Of a DNA stretch of 64,000 bases, positions 36,101 to 44,621 are shown piece after piece. The notes under the pieces were generated by a model. The model was not told the DNA's origin. It ran no database searches and saw only the letters and a program-made list of their open reading frames with translations. Where the stretch lies: NCBI GenBank assembly GCA_017937485.1, contig JAGBDN010000013.1:1-64000 (forward strand), given 5' to 3'. Source of the stretch: Thermoguttaceae bacterium. Lineage in GTDB: Bacteria; Planctomycetota; Planctomycetia; Pirellulales; Thermoguttaceae. The position numbers and the translations under genes are program-made. Position 1 is the stretch's first letter, and each line of letters opens with the position of its first letter.

Positions 36101-36230
36101 CGCGAACGTGCCCGACGCTCGCCTCGACGACGTAGCGGTCGCCGAGATATTTTCCGATCGTTTTCGCTTTCGCCGGGGACTCGACGATCACCAGCGCGAT
36201 TCCGTCTTCGTCTTTTTTGCTTTGAATCAT
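33144..36230 (-). CDS. topA: DNA topoisomerase I with four C-terminal repeats and a histone-H1-like tail
   Basis: 1028 aa, longer than the common ~850. It relaxes negative supercoils by nicking and passing one strand. The Toprim domain has VESPAKAKT (16-24) and DEDREGE (104-110); the active-site tyrosine is Tyr330 in GRITYMRTDSTNLS; LSAGRVQSVAVRLVVDRE is conserved. Instead of cysteine zinc fingers, the C-terminus has four repeats of the GRFGPYVxxG type (GRYGPFLQQG, GRFGPYVQRG, GRFGPYVKRG, GRFGPYVTDG). Residues ~885-1010 are an Ala/Lys/Thr tail of AKKTT/KKA units resembling histone H1, ending in an acidic peptide. The tail should bind DNA non-specifically. An excellent promoter lies at 36378-36406. 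Confidence 0.96.
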   Translation of the reverse strand: MIQSKKDEDGIALVIVESPAKAKTIGKYLGDRYVVEASVGHVRDLPKGAKEIPDEYKKETWARLGVNVDSNFEPIYVVPDEKSKQIKKLKSLLKTASSLYLATDEDREGEAISWHLLETLKPRVPVRRLVFHEITKSAILNALENPRDVDERLVDAQETRRVLDRLYGYEASPLLWYKIRNNLSAGRVQSVAVRLVVDRERERVAFNSADYWDVLGVFSPEGKRPFNATLTSLGGKSIPVGKDFNPATGKLAKPEKFALLDEAAARALVERLSGRDAVVESVEEKPYVTRPYAPFTTSALQQEANRKLNFTARRTMSVAQSLYENGRITYMRTDSTNLSQEALRAARALVAEHYGPEYLPDKPRYYQTKVKNAQEAHEAIRPAGSRFALPEELRGVLTSDEYKLYDLIWKRAVASQMTDARGKRKTIVAAVDDARFQVGGKTIEFPGYLRAYVEGKDDPSAELADQETILPDVKVGESLRCDELTPQGHSTAPPPRYSEAALTRALEEKGIGRPSTYASIIDVILNRKYVFKKGSALVPTWTAFAVCRLLETHFPELIDYGFTADMENELDAISRGERERLPYLKAFYFGDPAATTDENGVAKVDASFPFPASFALGLKNLIQSKVDEIDARAVSQFEIGTPEANADGTPADPVVLRVGRYGPFLQQGERQASVPEDLPPDELTLAKALEMLANAEKTDDPLGICPETGKPIYLKIGRFGPYVQRGDADDAEKPQNASLLRGMQVGDVNLETALALLSLPKTLGVDAENGDEPVVVSNGRFGPYVKRGTESRSLPADVSPLEVTLEQALELLAKPKYGGRGGASKKTEPLRLFEKSPVTGNEVRLMPGRFGPYVTDGETNASLPRDLPTDELTFERALELLADRAAKGTTSRKKKAAKKTTKKAAAKKTTTKKATKKSASKADATDAESDEAPVKKTTRKTAVKKTATKKTAAKKTTAKKATKAAASDEAPTATSAAKKTTAAKKTVKKTVTKKTAAKKTTKKAVAVPERLKLEDFAFDPNDVPFDVD

Positions 36231-36377
36231 TGCGTCGAAAAGTTCCGTTGTCGGTAAAATGGGTAAATGAGTGGAAACGGGCGGACTGGGCGGGCGTGGA
36301 AAAGCCGAACGTCGAGACGACTAAAAAAGTCGCGGCGAACGGAGCCGTTTTGCTCGCGCGGCGCTCTTTGCGTATTT

Positions 36378-36406
36378 TTCATACCCCGGGGCGCAAATTT
36401 TGTCAA
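36378..36406 (-). promoter_or_regulatory. Near-consensus sigma70 promoter for topA
   Basis: On the minus strand: TTGACA, 17-base spacer, TATGAA. The leader to the start codon at 36230 would be about 140 bases. The spacer contains a GC-rich block (GCGCCCCGGGG), a discriminator-like feature compatible with supercoiling control; that is inference. Confidence 0.8.
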
Positions 36407-36820
36407 GCGCCTTCCGCAAGATTTCGTTAAAAAAAAGCGATTTTGCTCAAAACGTCCGCCGATAAAGGAAGGTCGCCAAACTTGACGACAATTAATAAGG
36501 AAAGAAAAACGGAAAATGTTGACGCGATAATTAATTTTTGTTGCGATGGTTGAAAATTGGGCTGGTCGACAGTTTTTGGAGTTTAGCGATTGCAAAGAAT
36601 AGGCAAGAAAGGGAAGGGTTGAAGGGCGTCGCGACGGCGAGCGTTTCGACGTTTTTCGCAAAAATGACGCAAGAAAGCGGGCGCGGGCCTTTGAAATCGA
36701 GCGCGTTCCGATATACTTAATAAAAGCGGCGCCGACGGGGCGCGTTATCGACCGCGTCGGAGCGAGAGCGTCAAAATCGACGGCGCCGTTTAAATAAAAA
36801 GACGGAAAGAGCGAAAGGCA
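36407..36820. other. Spacer upstream of rpe
   Basis: No ORF here has neighbour-like codon use. A weak plus-strand promoter could be TTGAAA (36691-36696) with TATACT (36712-36717), but the spacing is only 15. No terminator or RNA gene is visible. Confidence 0.5.
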
Positions 36821-37552
36821 ATGAACGAAACGACGACGAAAACCGAATCTTGGACGGCGACGCTAGCTCGCGACGGCGCGACGATCGCTCCGTCGCTGTT
36901 GGCCGCCGACTTTGCGAATCTTGAACGCGAAGTTCGCCGTTTGGAAGCGGGGGGAGCGAAGGTTCTGCACGTCGACGTAATGGACGGGCGGCTTGTGCCG
37001 AACATCAGTATCGGCGTTCCGGTCGTCGCGTCGTTGCGGAAAGTTACCGACCTCAAACTCGACGTTCACCTGATGATCGTCGAGCCGGAAAAATATTTGG
37101 AGGCGTTCCGAAACGCGGGCGCCGACTCGCTGTCGATTCACATCGAGGCCGCGCCGAACCCGACGCCCCTTTTGCGCCGTATTCGCGAACTCGGCGCCGC
37201 GCCGGGGCTCGTTCTCGACTTGGGAACGCCGGTCGAACGGGTTCTTCCGTTTGTCGACGAAGCCGATATTTTGCTGACGATGAGCGTAAAAGCCGGGTTC
37301 GGCGGGCAAAAGTTTTGCCCGAGCGCGCTCGACGTCGTGCGGAAGTTGCGCTCGGTCGCTCGTCCGGACGCGCTGATCGAGATCGACGGAGGAATCGACC
37401 CGGTTACGATCGCCGACGCCGCGGAAGCCGGAGCGAACCTCTTCGTCGCCGGAACGGGCGTCTTCAAGGCCGACGATTACGGGCGCCGACTCGCGCTCTT
37501 GAAACGGCTCGCGCTCGAAGCTCGCGACGGGAAACGTTGCGAAGCGGAGTGA
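36821..37552 (+). CDS. rpe: Ribulose-phosphate 3-epimerase
   Basis: 243 aa; the usual length is ~220, with short N- and C-terminal extensions. It interconverts D-ribulose 5-phosphate and D-xylulose 5-phosphate in the pentose phosphate pathway. The TIM barrel starts at IAPSLLAADFANLEREVRRLE; the metal/catalytic residues sit in LHVDVMDGRLVPN (first catalytic Asp) and LDVHLMIVEPEKYLEAF (metal His). The second catalytic Asp is in IEIDGGIDPVT, and the phosphate site is LFVAGTGVF. The common MSVNPGFGGQ loop is MSVKAGFGGQ here, a Asn-Pro to Lys-Ala change next to the flexible active-site lid. AAAGG lies before the ATG. Confidence 0.95.
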   Translation: MNETTTKTESWTATLARDGATIAPSLLAADFANLEREVRRLEAGGAKVLHVDVMDGRLVPNISIGVPVVASLRKVTDLKLDVHLMIVEPEKYLEAFRNAGADSLSIHIEAAPNPTPLLRRIRELGAAPGLVLDLGTPVERVLPFVDEADILLTMSVKAGFGGQKFCPSALDVVRKLRSVARPDALIEIDGGIDPVTIADAAEAGANLFVAGTGVFKADDYGRRLALLKRLALEARDGKRCEAE

Positions 37553-37754
37553 AAAAACGTTGCGACCGCTAAAAACCGCAAAGTCGGCGAGGGCCGCGGA
37601 GTCGAGAAGGCGATTTAGGCCCGTTAAAATCGTCGAACCCGACGGCGGAATCGTCAACCGTTAAAAGCGGCGAATTAGCGGCGGTGAAAGACGGCGAAAA
37701 TAAAAATCGCGGATAAAATTTTAAAAACGAAACGTTATTTAGGAAACCGAACGG

Positions 37755-38600
37755 ATGGGTTGGCAAGATTCCGACGAAACGAAAGGCGACGAAACGAAAG
37801 ATAAACGCGGCGTTCCGCAGGGCCTTTGGGTGCGGTGTCCCGGCTGTCAAGCGACGATCTTCCGCAAGGAGGCGCAGCGTCGGTTGGGAACGTGTCCGGA
37901 ATGCGATTATCACTGGGCGATCACCGCGCAGGAACGGATCGCGCAAACGCTCGACGAAGGAACGTTCGAAGAGTGGGACGCCGATATGATCGCCGGCGAC
38001 CCGTTGAATTTCCGCGATAGAAAAGCGTACAAAGACCGCCTCCGCGACGACCGAGCGGCGACCGGGCTTCGCGACGCGATCGTTTCCGGTTGCGGACGGG
38101 TGCGGGCCCGCAAAGTCGCGTTCGCCGTTACCGACTCCCGCTTCATTATGGGGAGTATGGGCTCCGTCGTCGGCGAAAAATTGACGCGAGCGATCGAACG
38201 GGCGCAGGAGCAAAACTTGCCGCTGATCGTCGTTTCCGGCTCCGGCGGCGGCGCGCGGATGCACGAGGGGATTTTGTCGCTGATGCAGATGGCGAAAACG
38301 TCGGCGGCGCTGGCGCGCTTTCATAAAGCCGGCGGTCTCTTCATTTCCGTTTTGACGAACCCGACGATGGGGGGCGTCGCCGCGAGTTTCGCCGCGTTGG
38401 GCGACCTCGTCTTCGCCGAACCGAAGGCGCTGATCGGTTTCGCCGGGCCGCGAACGATTAAAGCGACGATTCGAGCGGAATTGCCGCCCGGTTTCCAAAC
38501 GAGCGAATTTTTGCTCGAACACGGCTTCATCGACCGCATCGTGCCGCGTCGCGATATGAAGAGCGAACTGGCCCGCGCCGTCGACTATTGCTGTAAATAA
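37755..38600 (+). CDS. accD: Acetyl-CoA carboxylase carboxyltransferase subunit beta
   Basis: 281 aa, normal length. With AccA it transfers carboxyl from biotin to acetyl-CoA, giving malonyl-CoA for fatty-acid synthesis. The N-terminal zinc ribbon is complete (CPGC at about 28-31 and CPEC at about 47-50). The crotonase-like core shows [28 protein letters not shown] (oxyanion glycines), [31 protein letters not shown] and [19 protein letters not shown] precedes the ATG. AccA is not visible in the window. The spacing to rpe (200 bases, containing 9-nt periodic repeats) leaves co-transcription open. Confidence 0.96.
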   Translation: MGWQDSDETKGDETKDKRGVPQGLWVRCPGCQATIFRKEAQRRLGTCPECDYHWAITAQERIAQTLDEGTFEEWDADMIAGDPLNFRDRKAYKDRLRDDRAATGLRDAIVSGCGRVRARKVAFAVTDSRFIMGSMGSVVGEKLTRAIERAQEQNLPLIVVSGSGGGARMHEGILSLMQMAKTSAALARFHKAGGLFISVLTNPTMGGVAASFAALGDLVFAEPKALIGFAGPRTIKATIRAELPPGFQTSEFLLEHGFIDRIVPRRDMKSELARAVDYCCK

Positions 38601-38656
38601 CGCCGGTTTTAACGATTGAAACGACAGACGGCGCCGGTTTTAACGATTGAAACGGA
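38601..38656. repeat. Direct repeat of about 23 bases between accD and rsgA
   Basis: CGCCGGTTTTAACGATTGAA begins at 38601 and again at 38632 (offset 31); both continue with ACG. It is the cleanest recent duplication among the TTAA-containing spacer repeats of this window. Confidence 0.8.
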
Positions 38657-38708
38657 GAACGGCGCGCGGCGTCGCTAATCCGAACGACGAAACGACGGAG
38701 AGTTTGAT

Positions 38709-39974
38709 TTGAGCGCGAAAAAACGAAAAGGCGGCGGGTCGGCGAAAATTCGCGTCGATTTCAAACGGAACCGCAACGACCGAACGCGGGTCGTCGACTG
38801 GACGCGGCGATATAACGAGAATCGCGCCGCCGCCGAAACCTTGGGGGGCGATTCGGACGATTTTGACGATTCCGCGAATTTTAGCGGTTCCGCGAACGCC
38901 GTCGACGACGCGTCGAGCGGCGAGCGCGTCGTCGGAAAGAGCGAGGCGACGCGGCGGCGAACCGTCGTCGGGACGTTCGTCGGGGCGGAGAACCCGTCCG
39001 GCGAGGTCGGCGACTTCGCGGTCTTGCCCGACGTCGACTTGAGCGTCTGCCGCAAGGGACGCGTTTTGCGGGTGCACGGGCTCGTTTCTTACGTCGAGGA
39101 CGAGGAGGGGCGCGTTTATTCTTGCGCGACGCGGCGGATTTTGAAGACGCTTTCGACGAACCAACGGCAAGTCGTCGTCGCGGGCGACCGCGTCTATTTT
39201 CGCGACGCGCAGCTTCCGGACGGGCGCTTGGAGGGCGTCGTCGAACGGGTCGAGCCGCGCCGAGGAACGTTGAGTCGAACGAGTTGGAAGCGCAAACACG
39301 TCGTCGTCGCGAACGTCGAACAGGCGTTGATCGTAACGAGCGCCGCCGAACCGCGGTTAAAGCCGAATCTGATCGACCGCTTGCTCGTTACTTGCGAGCG
39401 TTCCGGGATAAAACCGGTAATCTGTATCAATAAAATCGACCTGGTCGACCCCGCGTCGTTGCAGCCGTTGGTCGGCGTGTACGCGAAAACCGGGTGCAAA
39501 ACCGTCCTTTTTAGCGCGAAGACCGGGTTCAACCTCGACCGATTGCGTCGCCTTTTGGTCGGGAAGGAAAGCGTCGTCGTCGGGCAAAGCGGGGTCGGGA
39601 AGTCGTCGGCGCTCAACGCGATCGACCCGAGTTTGAATCTGCGCGTCGGCGAGGTCAGCCGCGAGAATCATAAAGGCAAACATACGACGACGACCGCGCG
39701 GCTTCTAAAATTGTCGTTCGGCGGTTACGTCGTCGACACGCCCGGCATTCGGCAGTTTATGCTTTGGGACTTCGACCCGGACGAGGTCGTCGGGTATTAT
39801 CGCGACTTGCGCCCGTATGAAAATCTGTGCAAATTTCCCGACTGCGCGCATATTTGCGAAGCGTCGTGCGCCGTGAAGGACGCCGTCGCCGACGGTCGGC
39901 TCGACGCGCGCCGTTACGAGAGCTATTTGGCGTTGCGTTCCGGCGAAATGGAGAAAATGGATAAATTGGAATAG
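38709..39974 (+). CDS. rsgA: Small ribosomal subunit biogenesis GTPase RsgA
   Basis: 421 aa, with a TTG start chosen because GGAGAG lies 6 bases upstream and no ATG fits. RsgA is a circularly permuted GTPase that checks 30S maturation. The order G4 (NKID, about 240), G1 (GQSGVGKSS, about 292), G3 (DTPG, about 343) shows the permutation. An OB-fold precedes it (about 110-180). The C-terminal zinc site is Cys374, Cys379, His381, Cys387 (CKFPDCAHICEASC). Residues 1-95 are an unusual extension: a basic start (KKRKGGGSAK) then a Ser/Asp/Ala-rich acidic stretch made of short repeats (DDFDDSANFSGSAN). The family normally starts near the OB-fold. Confidence 0.94.
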   Translation: MSAKKRKGGGSAKIRVDFKRNRNDRTRVVDWTRRYNENRAAAETLGGDSDDFDDSANFSGSANAVDDASSGERVVGKSEATRRRTVVGTFVGAENPSGEVGDFAVLPDVDLSVCRKGRVLRVHGLVSYVEDEEGRVYSCATRRILKTLSTNQRQVVVAGDRVYFRDAQLPDGRLEGVVERVEPRRGTLSRTSWKRKHVVVANVEQALIVTSAAEPRLKPNLIDRLLVTCERSGIKPVICINKIDLVDPASLQPLVGVYAKTGCKTVLFSAKTGFNLDRLRRLLVGKESVVVGQSGVGKSSALNAIDPSLNLRVGEVSRENHKGKHTTTTARLLKLSFGGYVVDTPGIRQFMLWDFDPDEVVGYYRDLRPYENLCKFPDCAHICEASCAVKDAVADGRLDARRYESYLALRSGEMEKMDKLE

Positions 39975-40245
39975 CGTCGGAGCGTTTTGTCGAGCGACTT
40001 TCGGCGGACGGCGTCGCTTGTCGCCGGGCGAATGCGAAGACGGAACAAACGCGTTTGATTTGTTTGATATTTGCCTGAAAAATCGAACGCGCGGTCGACG
40101 GTCGCGAGAAACGTCTTGGAAAACGCTTCGACGCGGCGATGAAAAACGAATGAAATTGAAAAACGGCGCGGAGCAAACGCCGCGTCGTCCCGCTTTTATC
40201 GGTCTTTTTGAAAATAAACGAAGTTAACGCAACGGGAGTGAAAAA

Positions 40246-41238
40246 ATGAACCGAAATTCGACGCGACGCGCTTTTTTAGGGACTTTAACCGCCGGAGGAA
40301 TCGGAGCCGCCGCGTTGGGCGTTTCGACCGTTTCCGGGACGACGGCGGCGCAAGAAGCCGCTTCGACGAACGCCGCGAGCGCGGAAAAGACGGCGCCGAC
40401 GTTGGACGCGAGCAAAGTTCGCTTCTGTTTGAATACCGGAACGATTTTGTCGTATAATCTGCCGTTGATGGAAGAACTGAAAATCGCGCGCGCCGCCGGG
40501 TACCGCTCGGTCGAAATCTGGCTAACGCGCCTTCAAGCGTATTCCGACAATTACTCGCCCGCGAAGTTGGCCGAGTTGCGCAAGTGGTTGGACGGCGAGG
40601 GGATGCGCGTCGAGGGCGGAATCGGGTTCGCGTCTTGGATCGTCGACGACGCGAAGCGCCGCGCCGACGGTTTGGAGCAATTGAAGCGCGAGGCGGAGGC
40701 GTTGGCGGCGATCGGTTGCGCTTGCGTCGCGGCTCCGGCGTCCGGCGCGAACGAAAAAATCCCGGTCGACGCGGTCGCCGAACGGTATCGCGCCGTTTTG
40801 GAACTTTGCGAACCGATCGGGGTGAAGCCGCTTCTCGAAGTTTGGGGCGCCTCCGCGACGCTCGGGAAACTCTCCGACGCGTTGGCGATTTGCGCCGAAA
40901 CGGGCCGTTCCGACGCCGCGCTTCTGCTCGACGCCTATCACCTGTACCGCGGCGGCAACTCGTTCGCTAGCTTGAACTTAGTTTCCGGCAAAGCGCAGCC
41001 GATCTTCCATATGAACGACTACCCGGGAACGCCGGAGCGCGAAAAGTTGAACGACTCCGACCGCGTCTTCCCGGGGGACGGCGTCGCGCCGCTTCGCGAA
41101 ATTTTGGCGACGCTCTTCGCGAACGGGTTCGACGGCGCGCTGTCGCTCGAACTCTTTAACCCGAATTATCGCAAGGAGATGAGTCCGCTCGAACAAGCGA
41201 AAGTCGGCTTGGAGAAGATGCGCGCGCTCTTCGCGTAA
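40246..41238 (+). CDS. Tat-exported sugar phosphate isomerase/epimerase-like TIM-barrel protein
   Basis: 330 aa. A twin-arginine signal peptide (STRRAFLGTL, core ending near TTAAQEAA) is followed by an AP-endonuclease-2/xylose-isomerase-like barrel: FCLNTGTI, IARAAGYRSVEIW, GVKPLLEVWG, AALLLDAYHLYRGG, PIFHMNDYPG and GALSLELFNP. The conserved Glu, Asp-x-x-His and His positions that bind a divalent metal are all visible. Exported members of this group sit with Gfo/Idh/MocA and DUF1080 proteins in planctomycetes and may act on 3-keto-sugars rather than sugar phosphates, as free phosphosugars are not expected outside the cytoplasm. GGGAG lies before the ATG. The downstream duplicated terminators separate it from the convergent phosphoesterase. 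Confidence 0.86.
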   Translation: MNRNSTRRAFLGTLTAGGIGAAALGVSTVSGTTAAQEAASTNAASAEKTAPTLDASKVRFCLNTGTILSYNLPLMEELKIARAAGYRSVEIWLTRLQAYSDNYSPAKLAELRKWLDGEGMRVEGGIGFASWIVDDAKRRADGLEQLKREAEALAAIGCACVAAPASGANEKIPVDAVAERYRAVLELCEPIGVKPLLEVWGASATLGKLSDALAICAETGRSDAALLLDAYHLYRGGNSFASLNLVSGKAQPIFHMNDYPGTPEREKLNDSDRVFPGDGVAPLREILATLFANGFDGALSLELFNPNYRKEMSPLEQAKVGLEKMRALFA

Positions 41239-41321
41239 ACGGGCGGAATCCGAACGACGAGACGGAGCCAAACGAAAACTTGTCTTAATCGAGAAGGAAC
41301 GAGACCTCGACTTAGCGCCAA

Positions 41322-41474
41322 GGTAAACGGCGAACGAAAAAGAGACGCGGCGAACGGAGAATCGGCGCCGCGTCTCTTTTTGTTTTAGTTGTTTAATGTT
41401 GTTAACGCTTGCCGATTAAAGGCTTGCGGCGTTGACGCCGACGCGTTCGCAAGTCGCGGCGCAAAGGAAAACGG
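41322..41474. repeat. Duplicated ~150-base cassette, copy 1 (with bidirectional terminator)
   Basis: This segment recurs at about 41511-41663 with few differences (constant offset 189). It contains GAGACGCGGCG/CGCCGCGTCTC with T runs on both strands, a working terminator shape for the plus-strand isomerase gene. It also contains a second hairpin built from CTTGCG/CGCAAG. Confidence 0.9.
41342..41386 (+). terminator. Terminator in cassette copy 1
   Basis: Perfect 11-bp stem GAGACGCGGCG with CGCCGCGTCTC, loop about 12 bases, then TTTTTGTTTT. The complement also ends in five Ts, so both convergent genes can use it. Confidence 0.85.
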
Positions 41475-41510
41475 GCGGCGTTCGAACGAGAGACATTGAC
41501 TCGTTTCCCA

Positions 41511-41663
41511 AGTAGACGGCGAACCAAAAAGAGGCGCGACGAACGGAGAACCGGCGCCGCGTCTCTTTTTGTTTTAGTTGTTTAATGTTGTTAACGCTTG
41601 CCGATTAAAGGCTTGCGGCGTTGACTCCGACGCGTTCGCAAGTCGCGGCGCAAAGGAAAACGA
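41511..41663. repeat. Duplicated ~150-base cassette, copy 2
   Basis: Copy 2 is almost identical to copy 1 from TGTTTTAGTTGTTTAATGTT onward (one substitution over the following ~95 bases) but more diverged in the left arm of the terminator. There the stem now has one G-U pair and one A-C mismatch. On the minus strand it is placed to stop transcripts of the phosphoesterase gene ending at 41820. Confidence 0.9.
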
Positions 41664-41819
41664 ACGGCGACGCCGGGCGACCGTCGAAGTCGCGGGACAA
41701 GAGAGAACGAGCGTTGAACTCGGGCGACCGTCGCGTTGTTTTGCCGCGACGGCGGGGGAGACCGGGGGCGAAATCGGGCGGCGGGGTTTCCGGACGTCGC
41801 CCCGCCGGACGAACGCCGG

Positions 41820-42734
41820 TTAGCGCAACGGAAGCGTCGCGACGTTGCGGTTTAGCGCCGCTAAGTACGCCGGAACGTCTTCGACCGGCTTGCGATCGTG
41901 CCAGCCCGGCAGGAGGTACGCGTCGATCGTCGGCGTGAAAATAGCGTTCTTTTCGGTCAAGTTGAGCGTAACGAAACCCATATCGCCCCAGTGTCCGATC
42001 GACGGAAAACAAACGGTCGGAACGTTTTCGCGCGTCGCGATCGTCCACCAGTGCCAGTGTCCGAAGAGGTAGCCGGAGAATTTCGGACACGCGAGGAGCG
42101 TTTCGGTCAACAGCGTTTCGGACAGCGGGTGATGACAGCCGACGAAAACCGGCTTGTCGACGTATTTTTTCAGCGTTTCGCCGAGCCATTCGCGTTGCGC
42201 CGGGTCGATTTCGCCGCGCACTTCGCCTTTGAGGTACGAGTCGAGCAGGATAAAGTCGGCGCGCGGCGTCTCGACGATATTAATGTAGCGATTTTCGAGA
42301 ATCGGCGCCTTTTCGAAACGCTCCGGAAAAACGGCGCGATAATTTTCGAGGCGGTCGTGATTCCCCATCGCGACTTCCCAGCGGATTCCGGCCTTTTCGA
42401 GCGGTTCGACCATTCGACGGAAAATCTTGTAATCTTCGGGTTTGCCGGCGTCGTAAGCGACGTCGCCGTAAATCAGGAGAGTCGCCGGACGCGGGTTCAT
42501 CGCTAAAACTTGCGCGACGCTTTTAATAAAACGCGACGATTGTTGCGACGACTCCGGTTCGCGAACGTGAATGTCGGAGAAAATCGCGACAAGATTCGGA
42601 TCGAGCGGCGCCGGTTCTTCGGCGGCAAGCGCGAGCGCGGCGAACGGGTCGCGCGCCGAACCGGCAAAAACGGCGGAGAGCGCGGCGAAGGCGGTCGTTT
42701 GCAGGAAATCGCGGCGGTTCATCGAGAATTCCAT
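41820..42734 (-). CDS. Tat-exported calcineurin-like metallophosphoesterase
   Basis: 304 aa from ATG 42734, chosen because AGGAG lies 8 bases upstream on the minus strand; ATG 42722 just before the twin arginines is an alternative. The Tat signal is MNRRDFLQTTAFAAL. The two-metal site motifs are all present in order: SDIH (53-56), GDVAYD, GNHDR, GCHHPL and GHWHWW. The family hydrolyses phosphomono- or diesters; the substrate is not readable. Adjacent genes act on sugars, so it may dephosphorylate or cleave glycan-linked phosphate esters; that is inference. It converges with the isomerase-like gene and is divergent from nothing nearby on this strand; the Gfo/Idh/MocA gene lies 239 bases upstream. 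Confidence 0.88.
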   Translation of the reverse strand: MEFSMNRRDFLQTTAFAALSAVFAGSARDPFAALALAAEEPAPLDPNLVAIFSDIHVREPESSQQSSRFIKSVAQVLAMNPRPATLLIYGDVAYDAGKPEDYKIFRRMVEPLEKAGIRWEVAMGNHDRLENYRAVFPERFEKAPILENRYINIVETPRADFILLDSYLKGEVRGEIDPAQREWLGETLKKYVDKPVFVGCHHPLSETLLTETLLACPKFSGYLFGHWHWWTIATRENVPTVCFPSIGHWGDMGFVTLNLTEKNAIFTPTIDAYLLPGWHDRKPVEDVPAYLAALNRNVATLPLR

Positions 42735-42973
42735 TGATAAAGCTCCTAAAATAACGGGTTGCGTCGTTTGTTGGTTGAACGTCGCGACGTTAAAGGGCGA
42801 CGCCGACCGCCGCCGATCCGGAGGCGTTCGCAAACGCGGAGCGAGCGTCGCGACGTAAAACCGCGACGTCGACCGTCGACGTTAAAACGCGAAACCGGGT
42901 CGGCGTCGGGAATAAAAGGAAAGTTCGCCCGCCGGATCGCAAACGCGAAACTAGCGGGCGAATTTCAAAGAAA

Positions 42974-44335
42974 TCAAACGGTCGGGAGTTCCCAACCTTC
43001 GCGGCGCGGACGGGAGAGGAGTTTATTCCCTTCCGGCAGGTTGCCGAATTCTTCTTTTTCGGCGTCCCAGAAGATCGGTTTGCCGACCGGAGCCGTCGCG
43101 CGGACGATGTTGATCAATTCGCAAATCGTCGTCGAGCGTTGGCCGATTTCGACGTCGGCGTTGCACTTCGCGCCGGTCTTAATGCACTCGGCCCAGTTTT
43201 CGACGTGATAAATCGTTTCGTCGCGCTTGTTTTTCGCTTCTTCCGGCAACGACGCGGCCAACTCTTTCGGGTTCGACGCGATCTTGTGGCGGTTGATTTC
43301 GAGCTTGCCCTTTTCGCCGACGACGATGCAGCCGAGACCCGGGCCGCGGTCGCCGTCGAGTTCAAAGCGAGCTTCGACGCCGTTCGGGAAGAGCGCCTTC
43401 ACGCGAGCGCGCGGGCCGACGACCTTCGCCATATGGTAATAGTCGGCGCCGGTTTCGTCTTCGGAGTAGGGGCGGTTCGTGAATTTGCCGGAGTCGCGGA
43501 TTTCGCACGGCTCTTCCAAGATGAGTTGCGTCGGGCCCGTAAGGCTCGTGCCGATCGCCATTTGCATTTGGTCGAACGAGTGCGTTCCCCAACCGGAGAC
43601 GCCGAAGCAGAGACCGCCGGCGTCGTAGTCGCCCCAGTTGCTCCAACCGTATTGAATTTCCGGAATGCAGGCGCGGAGTTTCGCTTGGTTCGTCCAAATA
43701 TCCCACCAAGGCTCGCAGTCTTTCGGGTCGAGTTGGAAGCGCGGGTCGTGATCCGGAACGACGTTCGGCCCGACGAAGTTCGGAACGAGAACCGTTTTCA
43801 CTTTCCCGATCGCGCCGTTGGCGATTTGTTCGCAAGCCCAGCGGCAGAGCGGGAGCGAACGTTGTTGCGTCCCGACTTGCGTTACTTTCTTGAGCTTTTT
43901 CGCGGCGTCGGCCATCGCGCGACCTTCTTTAATCGTCAGCGCCATCGGCTTTTCGATGTAAACGTTCGCCCCGCAAAGCATCGAGTGAATCGCGACCCAA
44001 GCGCGTTGGTGCGTCGCCGTTTGGCAGCAGACGCCGTCGAGTTTTTCCGCTTCGATCATTTTGCGGAAGTCGTCGTAAGATTTAAGATGCGGGCGATTCT
44101 TCATATAGGAGTCGACGCGCGGCTTGAAAATGTCGCAGACGGCGACGAGTTCGCAGTCTTTCGCTTGGGAAACGACGTTCGCGATGTACGTCCCGCGACC
44201 GCCGAGCCCGACGACGCCGATTCTAACGCGTTCGCTCGGAGCGGTTTGCGCGTCGAGGCCGAGGACGCGACCGGCGACGAGCAGAGGGGCGGCGACGGCG
44301 GTCGATTTCAACAAAGTTCTTCGAGTCAGTTGCAT
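42974..44335 (-). CDS. Tat-exported Gfo/Idh/MocA-family oxidoreductase
   Basis: 453 aa. The Tat signal LTRRTLLKSTAVAA is followed by a Rossmann domain, RIGVVGLGGRGTY (GLGGRG, 43-48), and the family motif EKP (128-130) in YIEKPMAL. A GTQQRS segment marks the subfamily common in planctomycetes and lentisphaerae. The C-terminal alpha/beta domain contains the WDIWTNQ and GWSNWGDYDAGGLCFGVSGWGTHSFDQMQMAIG stretches with the catalytic-site His/Asp region. These enzymes carry tightly bound NAD(P), explaining export in folded form, and oxidise or reduce sugars, often at C3. GAGG lies 5 bases before the ATG. It likely works with the DUF1080 protein encoded next upstream on the same strand. Confidence 0.92.
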   Translation of the reverse strand: MQLTRRTLLKSTAVAAPLLVAGRVLGLDAQTAPSERVRIGVVGLGGRGTYIANVVSQAKDCELVAVCDIFKPRVDSYMKNRPHLKSYDDFRKMIEAEKLDGVCCQTATHQRAWVAIHSMLCGANVYIEKPMALTIKEGRAMADAAKKLKKVTQVGTQQRSLPLCRWACEQIANGAIGKVKTVLVPNFVGPNVVPDHDPRFQLDPKDCEPWWDIWTNQAKLRACIPEIQYGWSNWGDYDAGGLCFGVSGWGTHSFDQMQMAIGTSLTGPTQLILEEPCEIRDSGKFTNRPYSEDETGADYYHMAKVVGPRARVKALFPNGVEARFELDGDRGPGLGCIVVGEKGKLEINRHKIASNPKELAASLPEEAKNKRDETIYHVENWAECIKTGAKCNADVEIGQRSTTICELINIVRATAPVGKPIFWDAEKEEFGNLPEGNKLLSRPRREGWELPTV

Positions 44336-44621
44336 AGTAACCTCGATTCAATAATAACGGGGATAAAGTTGCTTAGTTGAAACGATAATTTTGGAGCGAT
44401 AATTTAAAAATCAAAACGCGGCGTTTTCTGAAATTAGCGCGTTTTTCGAAAAATCAAAACGGCGCTAAAACGGCGTCGAAACGAACGGCGACGAACGTCG
44501 CGTCGAGCGGTTGAAATCGGCGTTCGACGCTTGCGGGAAACAAGCCGGGAGAACGTCGCAAACGTCGCGAACCGACGGAAGCGGCGCGACGTAAACGGCG
44601 GCGTTTCAACGGTCGCGGCGT

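Noticed and set aside
38601..38656. Possible CRISPR-like repeat pair
   Set aside because: There are only two copies of about 23 bases with an 8-base gap, no third unit and no cas genes. It fits the local spacer-repeat pattern better.
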